From NCBI RefSeq assembly GCF_027924145.1, contig NZ_BRVP01000002.1, forward strand, positions 124,001-188,000: a stretch of DNA of 64,000 nt, in the 5' to 3' direction. The notes below the pieces were generated by a model. The model ran no database searches and was not told the origin of the DNA. It saw only the letters and a program-made list of their open reading frames with translations. The translations under genes were made by a program, and so were the position numbers. Shown in pieces: positions 7,804-17,690 of this stretch (positions within the stretch are counted from its first letter, which is position 1; each line of letters starts with the position of its first letter). The DNA is from Neptunitalea chrysea. GTDB lineage: Bacteria; Bacteroidota; Bacteroidia; Flavobacteriales; Flavobacteriaceae.

Positions 7804-10092
7804 TTAATGAAGTGTAATTTCTGTTTCTAGAGTGGTTTCGGAACTTCCTCCTACAAATACTTTAAAATCTCCTGGCTCTATAACAAAATCACCATTGTTA
7901 TTATAAAATCCAAGCTCTGCTTTGGTTAGTTTTAAAGTAATTTTTTTAGTTTCACCTGCATTAAGTGCAACTAGTTCAAATCCTTTTAATTCTTTTATTG
8001 GACGTGTAACAGAAGCAAATAGGTCTCTAATATATAATTGTACTACCTCTTTTCCATAAAATTTGCCTGTATTAGTTAGATCAAACGTTACTTCGATGAT
8101 GTCATCTGTTTTAAAATTGGTTTTACTAACTTTTAGATTACTATACTTAAAATTGGTGTAGCTTAAACCATGTCCAAAAGGATATAATGGGGTATTGGCT
8201 ACGTCACTATAATGTGACCAGAATACGTTATTTTCAGAATTTAAAGGACGTCCTGTTTGTTTTTGGTTATAGTAAATAGGAATTTGACCAACATTTCTAG
8301 GGAAGGTCATAGGTAACTTTCCGCTTGGATTGTAATCTCCATATAATACCTGAGCCACAGCATTACCAGTCTCTGTACCTAATTGCCAAGCTTCTACTAT
8401 AGTTGGTATATGTTCACTAGCCCAATTAATGGTTAATGGTCTTCCGTTGGTAAGTACCAAAACTATATTTTTATTCACTCCATAAACGGCTTCTAAAAGC
8501 TCTTGTTGTACCCCTGGTAAGCCAAGTTCTGTTCTACTTCTAGCTTCTCCAGTTTGGAAACCGTGCTCCCCTAAAACCATAATAACTATATCGGCATCTT
8601 TAGCAGTCAAAATAGCTTCTTTAAAATCAGATGTATCAGTAGTGTTAATTGTTAGTTCTTCTGTAAAAGCAGTTTCCCCTATCGTTACATCGGCACCTTT
8701 TTTATAGAGCAGTTGGTTACCTGTGTATTTTTGTAATCCTTCTAAAATAGAAACTCCTGAATGATCGTCAGATGCAATTCTCCAGCTACCTAGAATACTA
8801 TTGTTGTCATCTGCTAAACCACCAATAACAGCTATTTTTTTTCCTTCTTTAGGAAGTGGTAAAAGCTGGTTTTCGTTCTTCAGTAATACAATTGATTTTT
8901 TAGCCATGTCTAAAACAGCTGCTCTGTTTTCATCGCTACCAATAACTGTTTTTTCTAACTCTTCATTACAATATTTATAAGGATCGTCAAATAATCCGAG
9001 TTCGTACTTTACAGTTAGAATTCTTCTCACTGCATCGTCAATTAACCTCTCATCTACTTTCCCTTCTTTTACAAGTTTAACCAATTCATCTACATAGGCA
9101 TATGATTCCATGTCCATATCGCAACCAGCTTCTACCGCTAGTTCCGCAGCTTGATTCAAATCTTTTGCATGTCCCCAACTAATCATTTCTTTAATGGAAG
9201 CCCAGTCAGAAATGACAAATCCATTAAATCCCCATTTTTCTTTTAAAATGTCTCGTTGTAAAAATTTATTACCTGTAGCAGGTATACCATCTAACTCATT
9301 AAATGAATTCATTAAAGTTTTAACATCGGCATCTACCGCAGCTTTAAAAGGAGGAAGTACTACATTGTAAAGTGTACTACGATCTATAGATACGGTATTA
9401 TACTCTTTACCAGATTCTGAAAAACCGTATCCGGCAAAGTGTTTAGCACAAGCCGCTATGGTATTCACTTTTGATAAATCGTCACCTTGAAAACCATTTA
9501 CTCTAGCAGTGGCAATTTTACTACCTAAATAGGCATCTTCACCAGCACCTTCCATTACACGTCCCCATCTTGGGTCACGTGATACATCTACATTAGGACC
9601 AAAGGTCCAGTTAATACCAGAAGCAGCTGCCTCAGAAGCGGCAACACTAGCTGATTTTTCAATAGCGTCTAAATCCCAACTAGCAGCTTCTGCAAGAGGA
9701 ATAGGACTAAGTGTTTTATAACCGTGAATTACATCAAAACCAATAATTAAGGGAATACCAAGACGTGTATCTTCAACGGCAATTTTTTGTACACTACGAA
9801 CCTGATCTACACCACGAACGGTTAGCATAGAACCAACCAATCCTTTTTTAATATCTTCGTATTTCTTTTCAGCGTTACCACCTTTAGGAGAGGGTCCTGT
9901 AACATCCCAGAAACCATTATATTGATTCATCTGACCAATTTTTTCTTCTAGGGTCATAATATTTAGTAGCGAATCTACTTTTCCTGCTATTGATTTTTTA
10001 ATGCCTTTATTCATTTTTTGTTTCTGTTGTGCCTTACAATTTATTGTAGTTAATATAAAAATGGTTATAAAAAAAGAGAAAAATTTGCTCAT
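7804..10092 (-). CDS. bglX: Secreted GH3 beta-glucosidase/beta-mannosidase, BglX-like
   Basis: A 762-residue glycoside hydrolase family 3 enzyme with an N-terminal export signal (ending near INCKAQQ). Order: (beta/alpha)8 domain about 35-360, alpha/beta sandwich about 390-610, C-terminal fibronectin-III-like domain about 660-755. The catalytic nucleophile is Asp296 in GFVISDWAS; KHFAGYG and DPRWGR are conserved substrate-site motifs. It would cleave terminal beta-linked glucose (or another beta-hexose) from oligosaccharides such as glucomannan fragments in the periplasm. It is the last gene of a minus-strand operon after two esterases (7-bp gap). Exact substrate cannot be read from sequence. 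Confidence 0.93.
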   Translation of the reverse strand: MSKFFSFFITIFILTTINCKAQQKQKMNKGIKKSIAGKVDSLLNIMTLEEKIGQMNQYNGFWDVTGPSPKGGNAEKKYEDIKKGLVGSMLTVRGVDQVRSVQKIAVEDTRLGIPLIIGFDVIHGYKTLSPIPLAEAASWDLDAIEKSASVAASEAAASGINWTFGPNVDVSRDPRWGRVMEGAGEDAYLGSKIATARVNGFQGDDLSKVNTIAACAKHFAGYGFSESGKEYNTVSIDRSTLYNVVLPPFKAAVDADVKTLMNSFNELDGIPATGNKFLQRDILKEKWGFNGFVISDWASIKEMISWGHAKDLNQAAELAVEAGCDMDMESYAYVDELVKLVKEGKVDERLIDDAVRRILTVKYELGLFDDPYKYCNEELEKTVIGSDENRAAVLDMAKKSIVLLKNENQLLPLPKEGKKIAVIGGLADDNNSILGSWRIASDDHSGVSILEGLQKYTGNQLLYKKGADVTIGETAFTEELTINTTDTSDFKEAILTAKDADIVIMVLGEHGFQTGEARSRTELGLPGVQQELLEAVYGVNKNIVLVLTNGRPLTINWASEHIPTIVEAWQLGTETGNAVAQVLYGDYNPSGKLPMTFPRNVGQIPIYYNQKQTGRPLNSENNVFWSHYSDVANTPLYPFGHGLSYTNFKYSNLKVSKTNFKTDDIIEVTFDLTNTGKFYGKEVVQLYIRDLFASVTRPIKELKGFELVALNAGETKKITLKLTKAELGFYNNNGDFVIEPGDFKVFVGGSSETTLETEITLH

Positions 10093-10099
10093 ATTTATT

Positions 10100-11476
10100 T
10101 TATTGTGCTAAAAAAGATGAAGCCGGTAATTTAGCGCTATTAAATAAATTAGATTGTATGGTATTTCCCCATGCAAATCTAACGTTTACCGGATGTTTTA
10201 CTTGTTTTGATTTTACGTAAATAGTATTATTCTTTATGGTTGCTTTTGCAGTATAAAAAATTCCATCTTTTCCTGCTATTTCAAATAAGTTCTCTTTGTT
10301 AGAAAAATAAAGTCCATCATTATTTGAAAAGTGAACTAATAATTTGTTTTTTTCTACCTCGAAATCTTTAAATACAGGTCCAGATATGATACCATTATAC
10401 GTTTTATAGGTGTCTTTAAGCGCAATATTTGCTAAACGATTTCCAACTGATTTTTTGTTTTTAGGATGAATATCATCGGTTGAGGAGATATCACTTATAA
10501 CTACCATAGCCGTATTTGTCACTGTGTTTGCTACTTTGCGTTGCGCATCTCTTATTTTAGCACTTGCATCGGTACTCCCTTCATAATTATAGGGAGCAAT
10601 TTGAACAAAGTAAAAGGGTAAGGTTTCTGATTTCCACAAAGCTCTCCAAGAATTAATAAGTGATGTTAAGATATGGTCATAATGGTTAGAACCAACATTG
10701 GCTTCTCCTTGATACCATAGAAAACCAGCTACATTATAATTTGTTAATGGAGCTACCATTGCATTAAATGATTTCCCAGGCTTTATAGGGCCCCATTGAG
10801 TAGGTTCTAAACGATTGGCCTCAGAAGTTAGTAACGTATCCTGCTCTATAACCTTTGATGGCATCCATATTTCGGCTGGTGTACCTCCCCAGGCAGAAAC
10901 AATAACCCCTACTGGAACATTTAGTTTCTCTTGTAATTTTCGTGCAAAATAATAAGCAACTGCACTGTTATTTTTCATTACATCAGGGGTACAAGCATTC
11001 CATTTTGCTGGAACGATATTTTGTGGTGTATCTGCTGTAATTTTTGGAACTTTAAAGAACCTAATTTCAGGGAAATTTGCTTTTGCTACTTCACTATCTC
11101 CATTTTCTATTCCCCATGCAGCCGACATATCCATATTAGATTGACCCGAACAAAACCATACTTCTCCTATATATACATCGGTTATAGTAACTTCATTGTA
11201 TCCTTTAAAGGTAATAGTATAGGGACCACCTGCTTTAGGGGTAGGAATGTTAATTTTCCATGTAGCTAAATTGCTACCAGTAACTTTAAAAGTTTCAGTA
11301 GTCCATGATGGAGCTATAGTTATTTCTTCACTAGGCTCTGACCACCCCCAAAATGTGGTTTCCGTTTTTTGTTGTAAAACCATATGATCTGAAAAAACAG
11401 AAGGAAGTGTAACACTAGCCTTTACAGATAATAAAGGGGCTACTATAAGCAGTAGAACAGATAATTTTTTGAACAT
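10100..11476 (-). CDS. Secreted SGNH-type acetyl esterase (sialate O-acetylesterase-like)
   Basis: A 458-residue protein with a signal peptide ending near KASVT. An N-terminal beta-sandwich (about 22-103, typical start PSVFSDHMVLQQ) precedes an SGNH hydrolase: FCSGQSNMDMS with nucleophile Ser113, the Gly-containing SAWGGTPAEIW, the block FLWYQGEANVGS, and the C-terminal Asp-His pair in DDIHPKNK. Family members remove O-acetyl groups from sugars. In this mannan locus the probable job is deacetylation of acetylated mannan before chain cutting. It lies 13 bp after the CE2-like gene and 7 bp before GH3. The sialic-acid name reflects homology only; no sialic-acid genes are near. Confidence 0.85.
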   Translation of the reverse strand: MFKKLSVLLLIVAPLLSVKASVTLPSVFSDHMVLQQKTETTFWGWSEPSEEITIAPSWTTETFKVTGSNLATWKINIPTPKAGGPYTITFKGYNEVTITDVYIGEVWFCSGQSNMDMSAAWGIENGDSEVAKANFPEIRFFKVPKITADTPQNIVPAKWNACTPDVMKNNSAVAYYFARKLQEKLNVPVGVIVSAWGGTPAEIWMPSKVIEQDTLLTSEANRLEPTQWGPIKPGKSFNAMVAPLTNYNVAGFLWYQGEANVGSNHYDHILTSLINSWRALWKSETLPFYFVQIAPYNYEGSTDASAKIRDAQRKVANTVTNTAMVVISDISSTDDIHPKNKKSVGNRLANIALKDTYKTYNGIISGPVFKDFEVEKNKLLVHFSNNDGLYFSNKENLFEIAGKDGIFYTAKATIKNNTIYVKSKQVKHPVNVRFAWGNTIQSNLFNSAKLPASSFLAQ

Positions 11477-11489
11477 TTTTCTGGTATTT

Positions 11490-12593
11490 TTATTTTTCGG
11501 ATAAGATTTTCTTAAACGAAGGAAGTAATTGATTAGCCATTTGTTGATGTTCCTCTATGGCTGGGTGAAAAGAACATCCTTTTGGGGTAATACCATGCAT
11601 AAGTACTATATAAATTTTTCTATCTTCCTTTTCAAAGTGATTTTTCACTTCTGTTAAGCAGGATACTAATACATCATTTTTTTCTCCAGATACCATTGGA
11701 CTATTTAATAGTACAATTTTGCTGGTAGGATTGTGCTCATATAACTTAGTAACCAATGTAATGTAATTGGCAATGTATTTTTTCTCATTAAACGGAAGTC
11801 TTTCTTTTATTCCATCTCCATCGGATAAGTCATTTGTTCCGAGACAAATACTTATCAAGTCTGGGTTGAAACTGTAATCATATGGTTTTTTCTTTTCCAA
11901 GTTAAGGTATAAGTTATCATACACTTGAAGCATAATGGGCTCTTCAATATTCTCATCATTCCAGTTTCTGTAGATACCAATACCAGAAACAGAACTTAAT
12001 AGATATTTGGCATTAAGTGCTCTAGAAAGGGTAGAACCATAGGCGAAATAAGCGTTATGCTGGTCATACCAATTTTCAGTATCACAAGGAATTTCTCTAG
12101 TATCAGCATCCATTCCGCAGGTTATGGAGTTTCCAATAAATTCTATTTTGTAATCATATTTTTTAGATTTTACAGGTAGTAATTTTTTAGCATCTACACC
12201 TGTAAAATAGACATCACCTATAGAAGCTTCAGTAGCTTTATAGATAGTAATTTTAGATTTCTTACGCTTTAACTTTAAAGCTATTTCATTGTCTTGTTCA
12301 GCTAGTATTTTATAACGTTTAGGATTTTCTTCATTAACTGTAATCACAACAAAGTTATAAGGAGTAGTACCATCTGTAGTAAGATGTAAAGTGATAGAGT
12401 TATCTTTCACTTTAAACGTTGTAGAAGAAGCAGATCCTATAAGGGCTACAGCATCATTTTCTAAGTTGATACGACCGTTATAAGTAAAAAAAGTATCATT
12501 GGTTGGTTTATGAATTTTGGTCTGTGCTGTAAGTATGTTTACATGAAATAAAGTCACAAGTATTAAGTATATAAGTCCCTTTAATGGTTTCAT
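11490..12593 (-). CDS. Secreted carbohydrate acetyl esterase, CE2-like
   Basis: A 367-residue secreted protein (signal peptide ending LTAQ). The N-terminal jelly-roll-like domain (about 30-140) is followed by an SGNH hydrolase domain: GNSITCGMDA with nucleophile Ser156, SGIGIYRNW, the ISICLGTNDLSDGDG block, and C-terminal FHPAIEEHQQMA with His343. This two-domain plan is that of CE2 acetyl esterases (for example the CtCE2 type), which deacetylate manno- and gluco-configured polysaccharides. It is the first gene of the minus-strand esterase-esterase-GH3 operon and is divergent from SusC, so it likely responds to the same mannan signal. Confidence 0.85.
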   Translation of the reverse strand: MKPLKGLIYLILVTLFHVNILTAQTKIHKPTNDTFFTYNGRINLENDAVALIGSASSTTFKVKDNSITLHLTTDGTTPYNFVVITVNEENPKRYKILAEQDNEIALKLKRKKSKITIYKATEASIGDVYFTGVDAKKLLPVKSKKYDYKIEFIGNSITCGMDADTREIPCDTENWYDQHNAYFAYGSTLSRALNAKYLLSSVSGIGIYRNWNDENIEEPIMLQVYDNLYLNLEKKKPYDYSFNPDLISICLGTNDLSDGDGIKERLPFNEKKYIANYITLVTKLYEHNPTSKIVLLNSPMVSGEKNDVLVSCLTEVKNHFEKEDRKIYIVLMHGITPKGCSFHPAIEEHQQMANQLLPSFKKILSEK

Positions 12594-12984
12594 TTTATGT
12601 TTAAATTATATAATATCTACAAATTTACTTATATGCTAATTTATATTGTTGATTTAAAATGCCATTTAATAATATGAAAATGTCAAAAATAAAACATTAA
12701 TTCTGAGATTAACACTTTTATTTTTACTAGTGTTAATTTTAGGTTATTTCACGTTTTATTAACTTTTTGAATTGATTTTAAACGAATAAAATGTGGAAAA
12801 AAATAAGGAAAAAGTGAAATGAAGAGAAAATAGAATTAATAAATGACAAAATAATACTACTCATTAGGAGGGATTAACAATAATTTTGATATTGACAAAA
12901 AACAACATGATATATTTCAATAATCTATTTTTTTATGTTGAAAATTAAGTTATTAACAAACAATTATGTAAACCGTATAGTATA
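12594..12984. promoter_or_regulatory. 391-bp divergent intergenic region between the CE2 operon and SusC, with inverted repeat and candidate -7 box
   Basis: No gene is seen here. It holds a 9-bp inverted repeat (ATTAACACT at 12708-12716 and AGTGTTAAT at 12729-12737, 12-nt spacer), suitable as a regulator site or a hairpin. TAATTTTG at 12881-12888 fits the Bacteroidota -7 consensus TAnnTTTG on the plus strand, but no convincing TTG lies about 20 bp upstream, so the promoter call is weak. The region must drive both the minus-strand esterase operon and the plus-strand susCD operon. Confidence 0.4.
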
Positions 12985-15900
12985 ATGATGAAGATTATTT
13001 TAGAAAGGAAGAATATAAGTTGGAAATACCTTTTATTATATTCTTTTTTTATTCTTTCTAGTACAACCGCATTTTCACAAACAACAGTAGAAGGTGTGGT
13101 AAAAGATGAAGCAAATGTTACCCTACCGGGTGTGACAGTGTTAGAAAAAGGTACAAATAATGGAATTACTACTGATTTTGATGGAAATTATTCTATTACT
13201 GTAAAAAAGGGAGCCACCTTAGTTTTTAGTTTTATAGGTTTTACTTCTCAAGAAGTAGTGGTTGGAGAGCAAACAAAGATAGATGTAACATTAAAGCCAA
13301 ATGTTGAAAATCTTGATGAAGTAGTTGTTATTGGGTATGGTTCTCAGAAACGAGAACAAGTTAATAGTGCTGTTGCGGTGGTAGATTTAGAAAATACTAA
13401 AGAGCAACCAAAAGTTACTGTAGATCAAATGCTTCAAGGACAGGCTGCTGGGGTGTCTGTAACATCTGATTCAGGGAAACCTGGTGCCGCAGTATCTGTT
13501 AGAATACGTGGAGCAACTTCCTTAACAGGTAGTAATGAACCTTTATATGTTATAGATGGTATCCCAATTTCTGGAGATGCTCGTAATTCGGCAACAAGTG
13601 GGCGTCCCATTGCTGGCTCTGATTTTACTAGTGAGGGAAATACTACTGTAAACCCTTTGGCGGCTTTAAATCCGAATGATATCGAAAGCGTTGTAGTTTT
13701 GAAAGACGCTTCTGCAACCGCAATTTATGGTTCTCGTGGAGCAAATGGTGTTGTTATTGTAACAACAAAATCTGGTAAAAAAGGGTCTGGTAAAATTACT
13801 TATGATTCTTATTTAACTTTTCAAACACAAAGTAAACTGTTAGATGTAATGAATTTAAGCCAGTATGCGTCTCAACAGAATGCTTTAGCAGAAATATATG
13901 GGCTAGAGCCTAGAGTTGAATTTACTTATCCTGAACTTTTAGGAGCGGGAACAAATTGGCAAGAGGAGCTTTTTAGAACAGGGGTTACTCAAAATCACCA
14001 AATTTCTTTGTCAGGAAGAAAAGAAATGTTTTCGTATTATCTTTCAGGGAGTTATTTAAAACAAGAGGGAACTTTAATTGGTTCTGGATTAAAACGCTAT
14101 ACTTTTAAAACGAACCTAGATAGTAGAGTAAAAGATTGGCTTAGAATAGGGACTAATTTATCTGTTGCTATTACAAATGAAGATTTAGTTTTTGGATCTA
14201 GTAGTAATGGAATTATTAATTATTCCATATTATCTGCACCAGATTTAGCAGCTTATGCTGGTGATGGTGATTTCCAGGCTCAAGAAGAAAATAATTTAGG
14301 AATTAACTTTAATAATCCGTTAGCGATGGCGTTGGCGGTAGATACTGAGTTAGTAAGAAAGAACTTTTTTGGTAATACATACTTAGAAGCTGACATTATT
14401 AAAGGTCTAAAATATAGATTTGAATTTGGAGGTAATACTGAATTTAGTGAGTTTGATAAATATACACCAGAAGCTGAGTATTTAAGTACAGAAGAAGCGG
14501 TATATAATGTTAGAAGACAAAGCTGGTATAGCTGGAATTTAAAGAATTTGATCACCTTTGATAAAAAAATTGATAAGCATAGTTTTACTTTATTATTAGG
14601 ACATGAAGCGTCAGAATCTGCATGGCAAGGAGTAATTTCTCAAGGGAATGGTTTTGTAAGCGATCAAATACATGCATTAGATGTAGCTGATGAAACTACA
14701 GCTAATGATTATAAGGGGAGTTCTTCGTTAGTATCATTTTTTGGGCGTTTAATTTATGATTTCAATAACAAGTACAGCCTTACTGCAACTTATAGAGCTG
14801 ATGGTTCTTCAAAATTTTCAAAAGAAAATAGATGGGGGTACTTTCCTGGTATTTCAGGTTCTTGGAGAATTTCCAATGAATCTTTTATGAGTGATGTTAA
14901 ATTGGTTAGTGACCTTAAGTTAAGAGTAGGGTATGGGCAAACAGGGAATCAGAATATTGGTGGGTATGCATATGGTTCTTCATTGTATTCTTTTACCACT
15001 GATACAGGTGTAGGATTTTTAGTTTCTAATTTAGGGAATGCTGATCTAAAATGGGAGTCAATGAACCAAACTAATATAGGCTTGGATATGGCATTTTTGA
15101 ATAATAAATTAAAACTAACTGTTGAATGGTATAACAAAGTATCAAAAGATTTCTTGTATACAATTCCATTACCTGAATATTTGACTGGTAATAACAACTG
15201 GGAAGGAGGTTTGGGTAACCCTACTGTAAATGTTGGAGAAATGAAAAATACAGGATGGGATTTATCTTTAAACTATGGTGCATCGACAGAAGATTTTTCG
15301 TGGAATTCTACATTGATATTTTCTACGTATAAAAATGAATTGACCGAAATGAATGAAGATTTGAATTTAATTCAAACTGTTGGAGATATCAATTATAATG
15401 ATATTACGGTTACAAATTCAGTAGTAGGCCAAGCAATTGGTCAGTTTTACGGATTAAAAGCGGATGGCCTTTTAAGAAGCCAGGAAGAAGTTACAAATGC
15501 AGGTACTTATTTCGGGGAAACGCCAGAAATCGGAGATGTTAAATATGAAGATGTTAATGGTGATGGTATTGTTAATGAAGAAGATTACACGTACATTGGA
15601 AATCCGCACCCTAAGTTTACGTATGGTTTTACTAACAATTTTTCTTATAAAGGTTTTACGTTATCAGTATTTCTTCAAGGATCTTATGGGAATGATATAC
15701 TTAACTTAACAAGAAAGTATGGTACACGAAATTCAAATCTTTATATTAATCAGCTTTCTGAAGCACAGGATTTTTGGTCTGAAGATAATACAGATGCTTC
15801 ATTACCAAGACCACAATTAGAAGATCATAATAACAATAGAATATCTTCTAGATTTGTTGAGGATGGTTCTTATTTAAGAATACAGAATGTAACCTTAGGA

Positions 15901-16110
15901 TATAATTTCCCATCAGATTTAATCTCAAAATTCAAAATGACAAGATTGAGAATATACGGTGGGGTGCAGAATTTATATACGTTTACGGATTATAAAGGAT
16001 ATGACCCTGAGGTAGGATCTATTAATCAGAACGCGTTGTTAATGGGAATAGATAACGGACGTTATCCTTCACCTAGAACGTATACTATGGGATTAAATAT
16101 AGAATTTTAA
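12985..16110 (+). CDS. susC: SusC/RagA-family TonB-dependent transporter of the mannan locus
   Basis: A 1041-residue outer-membrane TonB-linked transporter of normal SusC length. After the signal peptide (ending TAFSQ) come a carboxypeptidase-regulatory-like domain (about 33-110, VEGVVKDEANVTLPGVTV), the TonB box region (LDEVVVIGYGSQ), the plug with the SusC signature (YVIDGIPISG, YGSRGANGVVIVTTK) and a 22-strand barrel ending in MGLNIEF. It imports oligosaccharides energised by TonB, with the downstream SusD as lid (11-bp gap). The surrounding GH26, GH5, GH130 and epimerase genes make mannan oligosaccharides the likely cargo. Confidence 0.93.
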   Translation: MMKIILERKNISWKYLLLYSFFILSSTTAFSQTTVEGVVKDEANVTLPGVTVLEKGTNNGITTDFDGNYSITVKKGATLVFSFIGFTSQEVVVGEQTKIDVTLKPNVENLDEVVVIGYGSQKREQVNSAVAVVDLENTKEQPKVTVDQMLQGQAAGVSVTSDSGKPGAAVSVRIRGATSLTGSNEPLYVIDGIPISGDARNSATSGRPIAGSDFTSEGNTTVNPLAALNPNDIESVVVLKDASATAIYGSRGANGVVIVTTKSGKKGSGKITYDSYLTFQTQSKLLDVMNLSQYASQQNALAEIYGLEPRVEFTYPELLGAGTNWQEELFRTGVTQNHQISLSGRKEMFSYYLSGSYLKQEGTLIGSGLKRYTFKTNLDSRVKDWLRIGTNLSVAITNEDLVFGSSSNGIINYSILSAPDLAAYAGDGDFQAQEENNLGINFNNPLAMALAVDTELVRKNFFGNTYLEADIIKGLKYRFEFGGNTEFSEFDKYTPEAEYLSTEEAVYNVRRQSWYSWNLKNLITFDKKIDKHSFTLLLGHEASESAWQGVISQGNGFVSDQIHALDVADETTANDYKGSSSLVSFFGRLIYDFNNKYSLTATYRADGSSKFSKENRWGYFPGISGSWRISNESFMSDVKLVSDLKLRVGYGQTGNQNIGGYAYGSSLYSFTTDTGVGFLVSNLGNADLKWESMNQTNIGLDMAFLNNKLKLTVEWYNKVSKDFLYTIPLPEYLTGNNNWEGGLGNPTVNVGEMKNTGWDLSLNYGASTEDFSWNSTLIFSTYKNELTEMNEDLNLIQTVGDINYNDITVTNSVVGQAIGQFYGLKADGLLRSQEEVTNAGTYFGETPEIGDVKYEDVNGDGIVNEEDYTYIGNPHPKFTYGFTNNFSYKGFTLSVFLQGSYGNDILNLTRKYGTRNSNLYINQLSEAQDFWSEDNTDASLPRPQLEDHNNNRISSRFVEDGSYLRIQNVTLGYNFPSDLISKFKMTRLRIYGGVQNLYTFTDYKGYDPEVGSINQNALLMGIDNGRYPSPRTYTMGLNIEF

Positions 16111-16121
16111 TAAATTAAAAG

Positions 16122-17654
16122 ATGAAATTATTCAATTATACAATCAATAAATTTAGTTTAGCATTTTTGCTCTTACTATTTGTATCTTCTTGTAGTGAAG
16201 ATTTTTTAGAGCGTCCACCAGAAGATAGTTACTCAGATGACGATTTCTATTATACAGATGAGCAGGTTGAATCGAGAATTACACCGTTGTATTTTAAACC
16301 TTGGTGGGGAATGTTTAATACTCCTTATTGGGTTATGACGGAAATTGCATCGGGTGATATGTTCAATTATACTCATACTTCATTTGTTCAATTCACAGTT
16401 ACTTCATCCAATTCAAATTTAGAGGCTACTTGGGGAAGTTTATATTCTGTAGTTGCTCAGTCAAATGAAATTATCAATAATCTGGATTCAAAAGTTGATG
16501 CAGGTGTTAGTCAAGATGTTATTAACAGTGTGAAAGGGGAAGCCTATTTTCTAAGAGCTGTTGCTTATTTTTATTTAGTAAGATTTTGGAAAGAAGTTCC
16601 TATTATCGAAAATGCATATGATTATATTTATGCTCCACAGGTTCATAAAAATTTTGAAGAAGACATTTATACGTTTATTGAGTCTGATTTAGAAATGGCT
16701 ATAAGTCTTTTGCCTGAAAAAACTAGAGGTGCTGATTTTGACAATAATGCAAGAGTTTCTGTAGGAAGCGCTAAAGCTATGTTGGCTAAAGTTTATTTAA
16801 CAGAAGAGAAATATACTGAAGCAAAAACGTTAGCAGGAGAAGTAATTAGTTCTGGTGAATTTAAATTATTAGATAATTATGCAGATTTGTTTTTGACTAG
16901 TAATGACAATAATCAAGAATCTATTTTTTCATTACAATGGTGTATATCTACAGATTATGGTAGTGGTAACCAAAGTAACATTGTTAATTCTGCTGCTGGC
17001 TATGGCTTAAGCAATATTGGAGATTGGAATGTTTTTGGCCCTTCACAGGATATCTTAGATATCTATCCTACAGGAGATGAAAGAGAAATAGAAAATATGA
17101 TGATTCCAGGATATACTTATGAAAATTTATATACATCTGATGGAGATCAATTTACTGTTCCAGATGATATTTCTGCGGCAACTTCTGGTTCTGCTATTAA
17201 AAAATATGTTGTAGGTGGTCAAGATGAATATGATAACTGGGGTATGACTTCTAATAACACATATATTATGCGATACGCAGATTTGTTGTTGATTTATTCA
17301 GAGGCTTCAATGGCTGGTTCTGGTAGTACTACAGATGCTATTGCATTGTCATATTTTAATCAGGTTAGGGAACGTGCTGGTCTTGTAGATCTTCCAAATT
17401 TAACAAATGAAATACTTCTTCAAGAGAGAAGGAGAGAATTTGCTTTTGAAGGAGAATATTGGTTTGATTTACAGAGATTGTTATCAGAAAGTGATTTGTT
17501 AACATTATTAAGTAATCAGAACAGAGGAGATATGAATTATCCGCAATATTATACTGCATCTGCTGAAGATTTGGTGTATCCAATACCAGCTAATGAATCA
17601 GCATCTAATCCTTTATTATTAGAAGATGCGGTAGCTTATGATTTTACAAATTAA
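16122..17654 (+). CDS. susD: SusD/RagB-family surface glycan-binding lipoprotein
   Basis: A 510-residue lipoprotein: the signal peptide ends in VSSC (Cys24), followed by acidic residues (SEDFLERPPEDSY) as in surface-exported Bacteroidota lipoproteins. The body has the SusD N-terminal TPR region (AYFLRAVAYFYLVRFW) and C-terminal SusD_RagB segment (ERRREFAFEGEYWFDLQRL, YPIPANE). It caps the SusC channel and binds the incoming glycan. It is encoded directly after susC, and the pair precedes the TIG-domain binding protein. Confidence 0.93.
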   Translation: MKLFNYTINKFSLAFLLLLFVSSCSEDFLERPPEDSYSDDDFYYTDEQVESRITPLYFKPWWGMFNTPYWVMTEIASGDMFNYTHTSFVQFTVTSSNSNLEATWGSLYSVVAQSNEIINNLDSKVDAGVSQDVINSVKGEAYFLRAVAYFYLVRFWKEVPIIENAYDYIYAPQVHKNFEEDIYTFIESDLEMAISLLPEKTRGADFDNNARVSVGSAKAMLAKVYLTEEKYTEAKTLAGEVISSGEFKLLDNYADLFLTSNDNNQESIFSLQWCISTDYGSGNQSNIVNSAAGYGLSNIGDWNVFGPSQDILDIYPTGDEREIENMMIPGYTYENLYTSDGDQFTVPDDISAATSGSAIKKYVVGGQDEYDNWGMTSNNTYIMRYADLLLIYSEASMAGSGSTTDAIALSYFNQVRERAGLVDLPNLTNEILLQERRREFAFEGEYWFDLQRLLSESDLLTLLSNQNRGDMNYPQYYTASAEDLVYPIPANESASNPLLLEDAVAYDFTN

Positions 17655-17690
17655 TCTAATCTTGTTTTGTAGATTTAAAATCAAATAGAA

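Noticed and set aside
10100-11476. Sialic-acid catabolism suggested by the sialate O-acetylesterase similarity
   Set aside because: No nan genes or sialidase are present and the surroundings are entirely mannan-type, so the name reflects fold only.
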